Notes under the pieces: generated by a model
Seen by the model: the letters and a program-made list of their open reading frames with translations, nothing else
Databases searched by the model: none
What the model was told of the DNA's origin: nothing
Assembly (NCBI GenBank): GCA_017626365.1
Contig: JAGAIV010000040.1
Span: 124,001-188,000, forward strand
Length of the DNA: 64,000 bases
Origin: Clostridia bacterium
GTDB lineage: Bacteria > Bacillota > Clostridia > TANB77 > CAG-508
Direction of reading: 5' to 3'
Part shown: piece after piece, positions 1 to 9,400 of the stretch
How positions within the stretch are numbered: the first letter of the stretch is position 1
How the letters are laid out: every line of letters begins with the position of its first letter
Position numbers and translations under genes: made by a program

Positions 1-227
1 CCAATTCAAGAAAAATATCTTCTGAAGAAGCAAGAGATTTACTTTCCGAAGTAAAACTAGGAACTGATTTAGGAATTATACAAGAGCTAGATGATTTAAC
101 CGTAAAAAAATTAGAACTTTACACAAAGCCTGCAAACTTACAGAAATATTTAGGAAAACAAATTGAATCTTATGAAAGAGATATAAAGCGTGCAGAGGTA
201 ATAAAGCAAATTATAAATGAAAAGTAA
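1..227 (+). CDS. mcsB: McsB protein-arginine kinase, C-terminal end (5' truncated by window)
   Basis: Only the last 74 codons are present; the stop is TAA at 225-227. The readable tail has the features of the McsB C-terminus: a stretch reading LGTDLGII, then a conserved ERDIKRAEVI segment, which corresponds to the RDxxRA phospho-arginine binding motif. McsB phosphorylates arginines on proteins destined for ClpCP degradation. clpC follows after 14 bases, as in the ctsR-mcsA-mcsB-clpC heat-shock operon; ctsR and mcsA would lie upstream, outside the window. The identification rests on this tail plus context. Confidence 0.88.
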   Translation, partial: NSRKISSEEARDLLSEVKLGTDLGIIQELDDLTVKKLELYTKPANLQKYLGKQIESYERDIKRAEVIKQIINEK

Positions 228-241
228 AGGAGAGTGATATT

Positions 242-2701
242 ATGACATACAAATTTACCAATAGTGCTCAAAGAGCAATTGAGATTGCAAATGATGTAGC
301 TCAAGAATTAGGGCATAATTATATAGGAACAGAACATATTTTATATGGTCTAGTAAAAGAAGATACAGGTGTTGCAAGCAAAGTTTTACAAAATCAGAAT
401 ATAGAACCAGAAGCTGTTTTACAAGAAATAGAAGAATTAATTGGAAGAGAAGAACCGATAAACAGTGAAGTTGGATTTACGCCAAGAACAAAAAGAGTAA
501 TTGAAAATGCATTTCGCGAAGCTAGAAAGCTAGGTTCTGACTATATTGGAACAGAGCATATTTTAATTGGAATCATGAGAGAGGGAGATAGCGTTGCAGT
601 TCGAATTATGCTAGACTTAGATGTAAATCCACAAAAATTGTATAATGAAATTGTAAAAGTGATTAATGAGGATGAGAGTACACAAGGACAATCAGAAAAT
701 AAAGCAATCAAAAAAGGTATAGGAAGCTATAACCAAACACAAACGTTAAATCAATTTGGAATTGACTTAACGAAACAGGCACAAGAGGGAAAATTAGATC
801 CAATTGTAGGAAGGAACGAAGAAACTCAAAGAGTAATCCAAATTCTTTCTAGAAGAACTAAAAATAATCCGTGTTTAATTGGAGAACCGGGGGTAGGAAA
901 AACAGCAGTAGTAGAAGGATTAGCGCAAAAGATTATACAAGATGATGTTCCAGAAATGCTAAAAAATAAAAGAGTTGTAAGTATTGATATTTCTAGTATG
1001 GTAGCAGGAGCAAAATATAGAGGTGACTTTGAAGAGAGAATCAAAAAATGCTTAAATGAAGTGAAAAAAGCAGGAGATGTTATCTTGTTTATTGACGAAA
1101 TTCATACCATTGTTGGAGCAGGCTCTGCAGAAGGTGCAATTGATGCTGCGAATATCTTAAAACCATTACTAGCAAGAGGAGAAATTCAATTAATTGGTGC
1201 AACTACGCTTAATGAGTATCGTAAATATATTGAAAAAGATGCAGCATTAGAAAGAAGATTTAGTCCAGTAACTGTAAATGAACCAACAAGTGAAGATACA
1301 ATTCAAATTTTAAAAGGAATAAGAGATAAGTATGAAGCACACCATAATGTTAAAATTACGGATGAAGCAATTAGTACAGCTGTTAATTTATCAGTAAGAT
1401 ATATTAATGATCGTTTTTTACCAGATAAAGCAATAGACTTAATTGATGAAGCAGCATCTAGGGTTAGAATGAAGACTTATACACAACCAGACAGTTTAAA
1501 ACAATTAGAGACAAAAATAGAAGAAACCAAACAAGAAAAGGAAGAAGCAATTCGTACACAAGAATTTGAAAAAGCAGCATCTTTACGTGATGAAGAACGC
1601 AAATTGAAAGAAAATTTAGAGAAGGAACAAGAAAATTGGAAAAATAAAAATACAAAAAGTGTAATTGAGATCACACAAGAAGATATTGCAGAAGTAATTG
1701 CAAACTGGACTGGAATTCCAGTTAAGAAATTAACAGAAGATGAAAATGAAAAGTTGAAGAACTTAGAAATAGAACTTCATAAAAGAGTAATAGGACAAGA
1801 CGAGGCAGTAGAAGCAGTTTCTAAAGCTATAAGACGTGGTAGAGTAGGATTAAAAGATCCAAAACGTCCAATTGGTTCATTTATATTCTTAGGTCCAACA
1901 GGGGTTGGAAAAACAGAACTTTCTAAAGCATTAGCAGAGGTTTTATTTGGCGACGAAAATGCTATGATTCGAATTGATATGTCAGAATATATGGAACCAC
2001 ATTCGGTATCAAAATTAATTGGTTCCCCTCCAGGATACGTTGGATTTGATGAAGGTGGACAATTAACAGAAAAGGTAAGAAGAAAACCATATTGTGTAAT
2101 TCTTTTTGATGAAATTGAAAAAGCACATCCAGATGTTATGAATATGCTATTACAAATATTAGAAGATGGACGTTTAACAGATTCACAAGGTAGAACAGTT
2201 AATTTCAAAAATGCAGTTATCATTATGACATCTAATATAGGTGCAAGATTTATTACCGAAAATAAAAAATTAGGTTTTGCAGGAACAGAGGCAGATCAAG
2301 AAAAAGAAGAAACTAAGAAATACGAAGAAACGAAAAAAGAAGTATTGGCAGAATTAAAGAAACAATTTAGACCAGAGTTTATTAATCGTATTGATGAAAT
2401 TATTGTATTCCATAAATTGACAGATAAAGAAACTAGCCAAATTATTGATATTATGCTTGGTGAAGTACAAAAGAGATTACAAGAAAATAATATAGAAGTT
2501 AGTATGGATAAATCGGTAAAAGAACTAATTGCAAAAGAAGGAATTGATAAAGCATATGGTGCTCGTCCATTAAGAAGAACGATTCAAAATTTAGTAGAGG
2601 ACAAAATTGCAGAATCAATCTTAGATGGAAAAATAAAAACAGGTAAAAAAGCAAAGTTGAGCAGCAAAGATGGAAAAGTCGTAATAAAAGAGGTAAAATA
2701 A
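242..2701 (+). CDS. clpC: ClpC, Hsp100 AAA+ unfoldase of the ClpCP protease
   Basis: 819 aa, the usual ClpC length. Residues 1-145 form the double Clp-N repeat (two copies of an IGTEHIL motif). The first AAA+ domain has Walker A GEPGVGKT at 214-221. A UVR-like coiled middle region lies near 420-455. The second AAA+ domain has Walker A GPTGVGKT at about 551-558 and a ClpB-type C-terminal small domain. ClpC unfolds substrates, including arginine-phosphorylated proteins tagged by McsB, and feeds them to ClpP. ATG is preceded by AAAGGAGAG. It is cotranscribed with mcsB and ends at a strong terminator. No in-frame CGG codon. Confidence 0.97.
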   Translation: MTYKFTNSAQRAIEIANDVAQELGHNYIGTEHILYGLVKEDTGVASKVLQNQNIEPEAVLQEIEELIGREEPINSEVGFTPRTKRVIENAFREARKLGSDYIGTEHILIGIMREGDSVAVRIMLDLDVNPQKLYNEIVKVINEDESTQGQSENKAIKKGIGSYNQTQTLNQFGIDLTKQAQEGKLDPIVGRNEETQRVIQILSRRTKNNPCLIGEPGVGKTAVVEGLAQKIIQDDVPEMLKNKRVVSIDISSMVAGAKYRGDFEERIKKCLNEVKKAGDVILFIDEIHTIVGAGSAEGAIDAANILKPLLARGEIQLIGATTLNEYRKYIEKDAALERRFSPVTVNEPTSEDTIQILKGIRDKYEAHHNVKITDEAISTAVNLSVRYINDRFLPDKAIDLIDEAASRVRMKTYTQPDSLKQLETKIEETKQEKEEAIRTQEFEKAASLRDEERKLKENLEKEQENWKNKNTKSVIEITQEDIAEVIANWTGIPVKKLTEDENEKLKNLEIELHKRVIGQDEAVEAVSKAIRRGRVGLKDPKRPIGSFIFLGPTGVGKTELSKALAEVLFGDENAMIRIDMSEYMEPHSVSKLIGSPPGYVGFDEGGQLTEKVRRKPYCVILFDEIEKAHPDVMNMLLQILEDGRLTDSQGRTVNFKNAVIIMTSNIGARFITENKKLGFAGTEADQEKEETKKYEETKKEVLAELKKQFRPEFINRIDEIIVFHKLTDKETSQIIDIMLGEVQKRLQENNIEVSMDKSVKELIAKEGIDKAYGARPLRRTIQNLVEDKIAESILDGKIKTGKKAKLSSKDGKVVIKEVK

Positions 2702-2708
2702 AGGAAAA

Positions 2709-2738
2709 GACGATAAGTTAAGTACTTATCGTCTTTTT
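2709..2738 (+). terminator. Rho-independent terminator of the clpC operon
   Basis: A 10-bp perfect stem (2709-2718 with 2724-2733), a 5-base loop and a run of five T lie just after the clpC stop. Confidence 0.9.
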
Positions 2739-2773
2739 GGTTGCCTATGAAGTTTTAATAAATAAAACAAAGA

Positions 2774-2926
2774 TTAGTCACAAAAACAATCGGCATCATC
2801 ATCATCATCATAATGATCAACATCATAATCGCCATTGTTGTAACATTCTCCACTGTAGATAGAACACCTTCGAGTTTTTTGATTTTCATAAAAATCTCGT
2901 TTAAGTTCCTCGTACGTTTTAGACAT
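2774..2926 (-). CDS. Small acidic Asp/Cys-containing protein, unknown
   Basis: A 50-codon ORF with an ATG at 2926 and a strong AAGGAGGAAACC ribosome site. The protein starts MSKTYEELKRDFYEN, has four Cys, and ends in an Asp-rich tail (five consecutive Asp, then DADCFCD). The composition suggests metal binding or a small regulatory protein; no family recognised. It is convergent with clpC and shares the gap with its terminator. The ribosome site is the best support that it is real. Confidence 0.6.
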   Translation of the reverse strand: MSKTYEELKRDFYENQKTRRCSIYSGECYNNGDYDVDHYDDDDDADCFCD

Positions 2927-3016
2927 AGGTTTCCTCCTTTTTATTAGGATGAAACCAGTATAACATAAGGTTAAAAAAAAGCAAATATAAAAAATAAAAT
3001 TTTTTAAAATATATTA

Positions 3017-3874
3017 TCAAATTGGATTAACATGTATAATTGTTTTATATACTTTATCTAGTTTTGTAATATCTTGCTCTAAAGAATCTGCTAAATTATG
3101 ACTATCAAATGTGGACATATTTCCATCAACATAAATTGTTAAAACAATAATATATTGGTATCCAACAGGAGTAGAAGAAATATCATCTAACTTTTTAATA
3201 TCTTTATAGCTATGAGATAAATCTAAAATCATTTTTTCAGTATCGGCATCAATTGAAATATCCATTAATACATTATAGCTTTCAATAAAAATTTTAACAC
3301 CAGTATAGCAAATCCAGATAGAAATGCCAATACCAACGATTCCATCAAACCAGTAAATATTAAATAAGCTAAGAATAACAGAAATAAGAGTAAATGTTGT
3401 TACAATACAGTCATTACGATGGTCTTTCATATTAGCTTCTAACAAGATATTGTTATATTTTTTTGATAAACGATAGGTATACCAAAATAAAAATAATTTA
3501 ACGACTATTGTAGCAATACAAACGGCAACTAAGAACCATGAAAATGTGAATGTCTCTCCAAAAATTAATGAAATGGTGGAGTCATATAATAATTTAGCAG
3601 CAACAAAAATCATGGAAATACTAATAAATAAAGAAAAGATATATTCTGCTTTTCCATGACCAAAATTGTGAGTTTTATCGACTGGTTCACTTGCAATTCT
3701 GTTGCCAATAAATGTCATAAGAGACGCAAAAATATCCCCAGCGCTGTTAGCTGCATCTGCAATCATTGCCTGACTATTACTAGCGATTCCAACAATTCCT
3801 TTTATAATTAATAAAAAAATGTTACCAAATATTCCTAAAATACCAGCTCTTTTGGTGCTATCGTATCGATCCAT
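3017..3874 (-). CDS. Cation diffusion facilitator (CDF) transporter, probably Mn(II) exporter
   Basis: 285 aa: about six N-terminal membrane segments followed by a cytoplasmic ferredoxin-like dimerisation domain (from about residue 205). The family signature HGKAE is at 73-77. Membrane-site ligands are N43-x3-D47 in TM2 and D151-x3-D155 in TM5. The Asn-Asp/Asp-Asp set is the pattern described for manganese CDFs (MntE type), unlike the DxxxD/HxxxD of zinc exporters such as YiiP; the metal is therefore an inference. ATG is preceded by GGAGATGA. Monocistronic, with its own extended -10 promoter. Confidence 0.88.
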   Translation of the reverse strand: MDRYDSTKRAGILGIFGNIFLLIIKGIVGIASNSQAMIADAANSAGDIFASLMTFIGNRIASEPVDKTHNFGHGKAEYIFSLFISISMIFVAAKLLYDSTISLIFGETFTFSWFLVAVCIATIVVKLFLFWYTYRLSKKYNNILLEANMKDHRNDCIVTTFTLISVILSLFNIYWFDGIVGIGISIWICYTGVKIFIESYNVLMDISIDADTEKMILDLSHSYKDIKKLDDISSTPVGYQYIIVLTIYVDGNMSTFDSHNLADSLEQDITKLDKVYKTIIHVNPI

Positions 3875-3904
3875 AAAATCATCTCCATTTAAAGTATAAG
3901 CGAT

Positions 3905-3932
3905 ATTATATCACAAAAGAACGAAAATGCAT
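3905..3932 (-). promoter_or_regulatory. Extended -10 promoter of the CDF gene
   Basis: On the minus strand an extended -10 TGTGATATAAT (hexamer at 3910-3905) lies 16 bases downstream of a weak -35 ATGCAT (3932-3927). It is about 30 bases upstream of the CDF start. Confidence 0.55.
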
Positions 3933-3938
3933 AGAAAA

Positions 3939-4964
3939 TTATGCAATTTTTAATTTATTTATTTCTTTAATACTTAGTCCAGTAATTTCAGAAATATCTT
4001 CTACAAGCATGTTATGCTCGAGCATCTTTTTTGCAGCTTCAATATTGGCTTCTAGTTTACCTTTAGCTATGCCTCTAGCCATACCTTCAGATTCGGCTTT
4101 TTTTCGTCTGTACTCTAAATCTTTTTTCATTCTCTCAATTAATTCTTCCATGTACGTTTCCTCCTCTTTATCAAATTTTCTTAATAAAGCCTCATAAGTT
4201 TCCTTTGGGAGCAAGGGCTTTAAAATATATTTTATCATTCTATACAGATATTCTCTTTGTTCATCAGAGCATAAATCATATACAGAATTGATTGTATCAA
4301 TTAGTTCTGTGACATTGCTACACTTGTCAATTGCCATAGCATATGCAATCATAGAATGCTTTTTCAATAATTCTTCTTTTGAAAAATCATGAATATTAAT
4401 AAAGTTATATGCAAGAGAAAGTCTTCCGCTATTTAATTTATTGTTATAAGTATAATCAAATTGATGTTCCTGAAAATTAGGAAGAAAATTCCAAGATTGG
4501 TTACCAGTATATAATATAATAGGAGTAATTAATGGAATGTTATAATTTTTGTTTTTTACCTTAGTAGAATCAACAGTATCGTCTAATATGCAGTTATAAT
4601 ATTTGTAAATTCTGTATGGAATTGAATAATCAACGTAGGATTGATGTTCTACTAATAGATAGACAGGTTTGCTTTTTAATCTGAATATGACATCACTGTA
4701 TTTACTAGAATAATCCTTTGTAATAAAGCTTCTATTGTATTTTACAAAATTGCTTTGAAGTAAATAGCAAAAGAAATCTTGTAAAAATAGAGAAAATTCT
4801 TTTTTGTTATTTAATAAATCTCGGTATAGTTTATCGTGTGGATGAGAAATATTTGCTTCTTTACCGATGGGAAGATAGAGGGAAGAATCCTCATGTAATG
4901 CAATACTATTACCTTTTAAAAGCTTTTTACATCTTAAATAATCTGTATAGGTAAACAATACCAT
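3939..4964 (-). CDS. Rpn-family PD-(D/E)XK nuclease (putative transposase PF04754)
   Basis: 341 aa from ATG at 4964. The N-terminal half has the Rpn/Transposase_31 signature: PHDKLYRDLL, then DVIFRLK and, about 10 residues later, an EHQS core that fits the D...ExQ nuclease site. The C-terminus is a charged coiled region ending in a helix-turn-helix-like IxEITGLSIKEI motif. Rpn proteins promote RecA-independent recombination and DNA cleavage in E. coli and are now often seen as defence genes. A longer reading frame from a TTG at 5003 is possible, but that TTG lies inside the promoter, so I chose the internal ATG. Confidence 0.82.
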   Translation of the reverse strand: MVLFTYTDYLRCKKLLKGNSIALHEDSSLYLPIGKEANISHPHDKLYRDLLNNKKEFSLFLQDFFCYLLQSNFVKYNRSFITKDYSSKYSDVIFRLKSKPVYLLVEHQSYVDYSIPYRIYKYYNCILDDTVDSTKVKNKNYNIPLITPIILYTGNQSWNFLPNFQEHQFDYTYNNKLNSGRLSLAYNFINIHDFSKEELLKKHSMIAYAMAIDKCSNVTELIDTINSVYDLCSDEQREYLYRMIKYILKPLLPKETYEALLRKFDKEEETYMEELIERMKKDLEYRRKKAESEGMARGIAKGKLEANIEAAKKMLEHNMLVEDISEITGLSIKEINKLKIA

Positions 4965-4982
4965 AACATCACTTCTTTCTTT

Positions 4983-5011
4983 ATTATAATTATCTTTTGA
5001 CAACTTGTCAA
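4983..5011 (-). promoter_or_regulatory. Consensus sigma-A promoter of the Rpn-like gene
   Basis: A perfect TTGACA (5011-5006), 17-base spacer, and perfect TATAAT (4988-4983) on the minus strand. Transcription should start near 4976, about 12 bases upstream of the chosen ATG. It therefore excludes the upstream TTG start. Confidence 0.85.
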
Positions 5012-5201
5012 TAAAAAATTTGCTTTTTTGAAAAAATATAGATAAAAATTAATTGAAATCCATGAACATTGGATAGAAATTTTTATGAATATAACAATAT
5101 TATTAAACAACAAAATTTGACAAAAGTAAAGAAAAAGTTTTCGACAAAAAGTGACAAAAATGAAAAAATAAAAAAGAAAAATATTACAAAAAAATTACAA
5201 C

Positions 5202-5233
5202 AATATTACAAAATTTGCATTTTTTGTAATATT
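5202..5233. promoter_or_regulatory. 12-bp inverted repeat over the promoter of the 5299 gene (possible operator)
   Basis: Perfect 12-base arms (5202-5213 and 5222-5233) separated by 8 bases, spanning the -35 and reaching into the spacer of the downstream promoter. Just upstream are further ATTACAA-like repeats (5183-5200). No regulator can be named. The rest of 5012-5201 is AT-rich and shows no gene. Confidence 0.45.
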
Positions 5234-5243
5234 ATGATATAAT
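5215..5243 (+). promoter_or_regulatory. Promoter of the 5299 gene
   Basis: TTGCAT (5215-5220), 17-base spacer, TATAAT (5238-5243) with an extended TG one base upstream. Confidence 0.75.
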
Positions 5244-5298
5244 ACTAGTATAGATGCAAAAGAAAACTAGCTAAATGACATAAGAGAAGGTGGTTGTA

Positions 5299-5631
5299 AT
5301 GATGATAGCAACAATTTTATATATATTAATTTTTATTATATTTAGTTTAATTGTATTTGCAGTAATGCAAATTAAAATGGCAGGAATGAATGTAAAAGAT
5401 TTCTGGTCATTTATTAAAGCAAACGAATTATTAGATGAATTATATGTTTTTGCAAAGAAAAGCGGAAATTTAAGCCCACAAGAACAGATAATCTTCTTAA
5501 TGGAAGCGGAAAAAGTATTTAATGCTTTTGAGAAAGTTCCAAGTATGCTTTGGGATGAGGAATATCAAAAATATAGAGAAGTTCTAAATAAGTACAAAGA
5601 TATTAAAGTATTAAGATGGGCTTCAAATTAA
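5299..5631 (+). CDS. Small membrane-anchored protein, unknown
   Basis: 110 aa from ATG at 5299; AAGGTGG (5287-5293) is a well-placed ribosome site, so the GTG at 5290 inside it is not the start. One N-terminal membrane helix (about residues 3-24) is followed by a soluble helical region with a W at 34 and a conserved-looking SPQEQIIFLMEAEKVF stretch. No family recognised. Strong own promoter and terminator; likely monocistronic. Confidence 0.72.
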   Translation: MMIATILYILIFIIFSLIVFAVMQIKMAGMNVKDFWSFIKANELLDELYVFAKKSGNLSPQEQIIFLMEAEKVFNAFEKVPSMLWDEEYQKYREVLNKYKDIKVLRWASN

Positions 5632-5662
5632 AAAAGTTTAACATAAAAAATTCTATATAAAT

Positions 5663-5704
5663 AAAAGGTAGATGTGAGTTTTCAATTTACATCTACCTTT
5701 TTTA
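5663..5704 (+). terminator. Terminator after the 5299 gene
   Basis: A 13-bp stem (5663-5675 with 5689-5701), 13-base loop, then T-rich sequence. Confidence 0.85.
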
Positions 5705-5716
5705 TAGCAAATTGAG

Positions 5717-5835
5717 AAAAGGAACAATCTAATTTTAATTTCGTTCCATTCCTGCGCTGGTCGCTTGCGCTCCCAATTGTTGAGCAGAGCTCAACTGCTC
5801 GTCGGTTACTCCATTAAAATTAGATTGTTCCTTTT
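5717..5835. repeat. Palindromic element with 23-bp terminal inverted repeats
   Basis: Perfect 23-base inverted repeats (5717-5739 and 5813-5835) enclose a GC-richer 73-base core that itself contains the palindrome TTGAGCAGAGCTCAA. It sits between two convergent genes. It could be a MITE/REP-like element or a large bidirectional terminator. No ORF inside. Confidence 0.7.
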
Positions 5836-5847
5836 CCTTAAAATGTT

Positions 5848-6285
5848 TTACAAAAATGTTTTTAATTTTTCTACGTTATTTTCTTGCATTTTTACAAAAG
5901 TGTCCAACACCTGACGAACTTCTTGGTCAATATTAGGGTTTTGATTTAATAATTTTCTTCCTTCAATAATCCCCATCGTTGTTCCTTGTATTAACATATC
6001 AGCAATATGAGAATTACTCTTATCTGTTAAAGTATTCATTTGAATTCCAGTCCATGCCATTACATTTGTCATAGGATTATCATCTTTTGGTATCGTTCCA
6101 TATTTTTTGTAAATTTCGTTGACACTATCCAAAATATCACCATACTGCGTATATTGAAAACTTAAGTTGTCTTTAAAATTTGGTTCCGATACTTTTTCGG
6201 AAACAGAAGAAATTGAATCCATTCCCATTTTAGCACCTTTGTGAATTTCATTTAACACATATAAATTTGTATTTTTTTCCATCAT
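5848..6285 (-). CDS. Helical protein resembling DUF2383/ferritin-like four-helix bundles
   Basis: 145 aa, almost entirely helical by composition, with no signal peptide or membrane span. Helical segments with LNEIHKGAKMGMDSI near the start and a GTTMGIIEGRKLLNQ turn in the third helix resemble ferritin-like stress proteins, but no metal-ligand set is obvious. GGAGG lies 4 bases before the first ATG (6285) and 7 before the second (6282); either could be used. Function unknown. Confidence 0.6.
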   Translation of the reverse strand: MMEKNTNLYVLNEIHKGAKMGMDSISSVSEKVSEPNFKDNLSFQYTQYGDILDSVNEIYKKYGTIPKDDNPMTNVMAWTGIQMNTLTDKSNSHIADMLIQGTTMGIIEGRKLLNQNPNIDQEVRQVLDTFVKMQENNVEKLKTFL

Positions 6286-6361
6286 AAAACCTCCAAATCA
6301 ATTTAATAATATTATTATAAACAAAAAAATAAAAAATATGATTTATAATATTAATAATCCA

Positions 6362-6390
6362 TTGAAAAAAAACGTAAATATCGATATAAT
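6362..6390 (+). promoter_or_regulatory. Promoter of addA
   Basis: TTGAAA (6362-6367), 17-base spacer, TATAAT (6385-6390), 26 bases before the addA ATG. Confidence 0.8.
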
Positions 6391-6416
6391 ATGACAAGAA
6401 GAAAGGAGCAAAATTT

Positions 6417-9400
6417 ATGAGTAATGTACAGTGGACTAGTGAACAATTACAGGCTATTAACGAAAAAGGTTCCAACATATTAGTTGCAGCAGCTGCTGGA
6501 AGTGGTAAGACAGCTGTTTTAGTGGAACGCATTATTCATAAAATTTTGGAGGAGAATGTTAATATTGATGAATTGCTTGTGGTAACGTTTACAAATGCTG
6601 CTGCAAGTGAGATGAGACAGAGGGTTTTAGATGCGATTTATGAATATTTAGAGGAGCATCCAGAAGATACAAGAATGCAAGAGCAGATTGTGAGAATGGC
6701 TAAGGCTAATATTTGTACCATTCATTCATTTTGTTTAGATGTAATTCGTAATCATTTTTATGAAATTGGGATTTCTCCGAATATTCGTGTTGGACAACAA
6801 AGTGAGATGGAACTACTAAAAAGACAGGTTTTAGAGGATTTATTTGAAGAGAAATATGAAAAAGAAGATGAAGAATTTTTATTATTAATTGATACCTATA
6901 CCAATTATAGAGGAGACGAAAATTTAAAGGAATTACTATTAAAGATAATTCGAAATATAAGTTCGAATCCATTTCCAGAAGAATGGTTAAGAAATGCAGT
7001 AGAGGAATTTCATATTACGGATTTAAAAAGAGATTTTGCAAGTACAAAATGGGGACAGATTTTATTACAAGAATTTAAAGAAGAACTACAAATGTGCTTG
7101 TTAGAACTAGAAGAAATCAAAAAAGAGTTAGATAAGTTTTATGAATTAGATAAGTTTTCAAAAACAATTGCAAGTGATATTAGTTTATTGGAAGAAGTAA
7201 ATTGCAATCTAGATTCTTGGGATAAGGTAGTAGAAATAGCAAATACAATGAAATGGGAAACTTGGCCAAGAGATAGTAAGATAGATATTCTAACAAAAGA
7301 GTTAGCAAAAGAAAAAAGAGATCAAGTAAAGAAAAAGTGGAATAAAATAAAAGACAAGTTTTTTACGTGTAGTTCTGAACAAATAAACCAAGATATGAGC
7401 GATATGTATAAAAAGTTATTAGCCATTTCGAATTTGATTTTTGAATTTAATGAAAAATTTGCAAAAGAAAAATTAGAGAAAAATGTTATGGATTTTCATG
7501 ATATTGAGCATTTTGCTCTAAAGATATTAGTAAAAACAAATGAAAGCGGTCAAAAAGTTCCTACTGAAATTGCATTAGAATATAGAGAAAAGTTTAAAGA
7601 GATTGCAATTGATGAATATCAAGATAGTAACTTAATTCAAGAATACATATTGAATATGATTTCAAATGAAAATAATATTTTTATGGTAGGAGATGTAAAA
7701 CAAAGTATATATAAATTTAGACAAGCAAGACCAGAACTCTTCTTAGAAAAATACGAAACTTATCAGTTAAAAAATCAAAAACAAGAAAAAGATTCTTTAA
7801 AAATTCAGCTATTTAAGAATTTTAGAAGTAGAAAAAATGTATTAGATGTAACGAATTTAGTGTTTGAAACCATTATGAGTAAAGACTTAGGAGATATTAC
7901 ATATAATGAAGAAGAATATTTAAACTTAGGAGCAGATTATCCAGAACCAGACATAAAAACAAGTATTAACATTATAGATTTAAAAAGAAACGAAGAAGAC
8001 GAAGATGAATTAGAACAAATAGAAGATGCGGTTTTGGAAGCAAGGTTTGTTGCAAATCAAATAGAAGAATTAGTAAAAAGCAAATACCAAGTTTATGATA
8101 GAAAAAAGGGTTACAGAGATATATCATATAAAGATATTGTAATTTTATTAAGAAGTACTTCTAATTTAGCGCCAATTTATGAAAAAGAGTTAAACAGTAA
8201 AGATATTCCTGTATTTAGCGATACCGGAAGAGGATATTTTGATTCCATTGAAATTCAAACTATGATATCATTATTAAAAATAATTGATAACCCTATGCAA
8301 GACATACCACTTGTTAGTGTACTACGTTCACCAATTGGTGGATTTGACGATAATGAATTAATTCAAATTAAGCTAAACGGAAAAAACGAAAAAAATGAAT
8401 ACTTTTATGATACGTTTGTAAATGCTCTTGAAAGTGAAAATATGCCATTGAATTTAAAAGAAAAAATGCAAAAGTTTTTGCAAAATATAGACAATTGGAG
8501 AGAACAAAATGAATATAAACCACTAGATGAATTTATTTGGCAAATTTATTTGGATACAGGGTATTACCATTATGCCGGTTTAATGCCAAATGGTAGTCTA
8601 AGACAAGCTAACTTAAAAATGCTATTTGAGCGAGCAAGAGAATATGAAAAGGCAAGCTTTAAAGGATTATTTAATTTTATCAACTATATCAATCAATTAA
8701 AAATGACCAACAATGATATGGATTCAGCAAAAATTATAGGAGAAAACGAAGATGTTGTTCGAATTATGAGCATACATAAAAGTAAAGGACTAGAATTTCC
8801 AGTAGTAATTCTTAGCTCTACAGCAAAGAAATTTAACTTGCAAGATCTGAATGAAACAGTGTTACTTCATCAAGACTTGGGAATAGGGACTAAATACATA
8901 GATGAAAAAAGAAAAATAGAATACCCAACACTTGCTAAAACTGCAATAGGGGAAACAATAACAAAAGAGACTCTTTCAGAGGAAATGAGAATATTGTATG
9001 TTGCATTAACAAGAGCAAAAGAAAAATTGATTATTACAGGAATTAGCAAAGATTTTGAAAAAGATATCAAAAAGAAAAAAGAAAAATTAGAGATTGTAAA
9101 AGCTGAAAAAATAAATCCTAATATCATAAAACAATATAAATCATATTTGGATTGGCTATTACTTGTTTATTTAAAAGATGAGAAAAAGGCAAAAACTATA
9201 ATAGAGTTAAATATGTATGATAAAAAACAATTACAAGAAAGGCTAGAAACAACAAAAGTTCAAGAAAATACAACACATTTTATAGAGGAATGTAAAAAAT
9301 ACGATATAAAAGAGAACTTAAAGAAACAACTAGAGTGGGAATACCCATACAAAGCATCATGTAATATTCCAACAATGACATCAGTTAGTAAAATAAAAGA

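Noticed and set aside
3939..4964. Active insertion sequence at the Rpn/Transposase_31 gene
   Set aside because: No terminal inverted repeats or target duplication found; the gene has a normal promoter and the family is a nuclease, not a true transposase.
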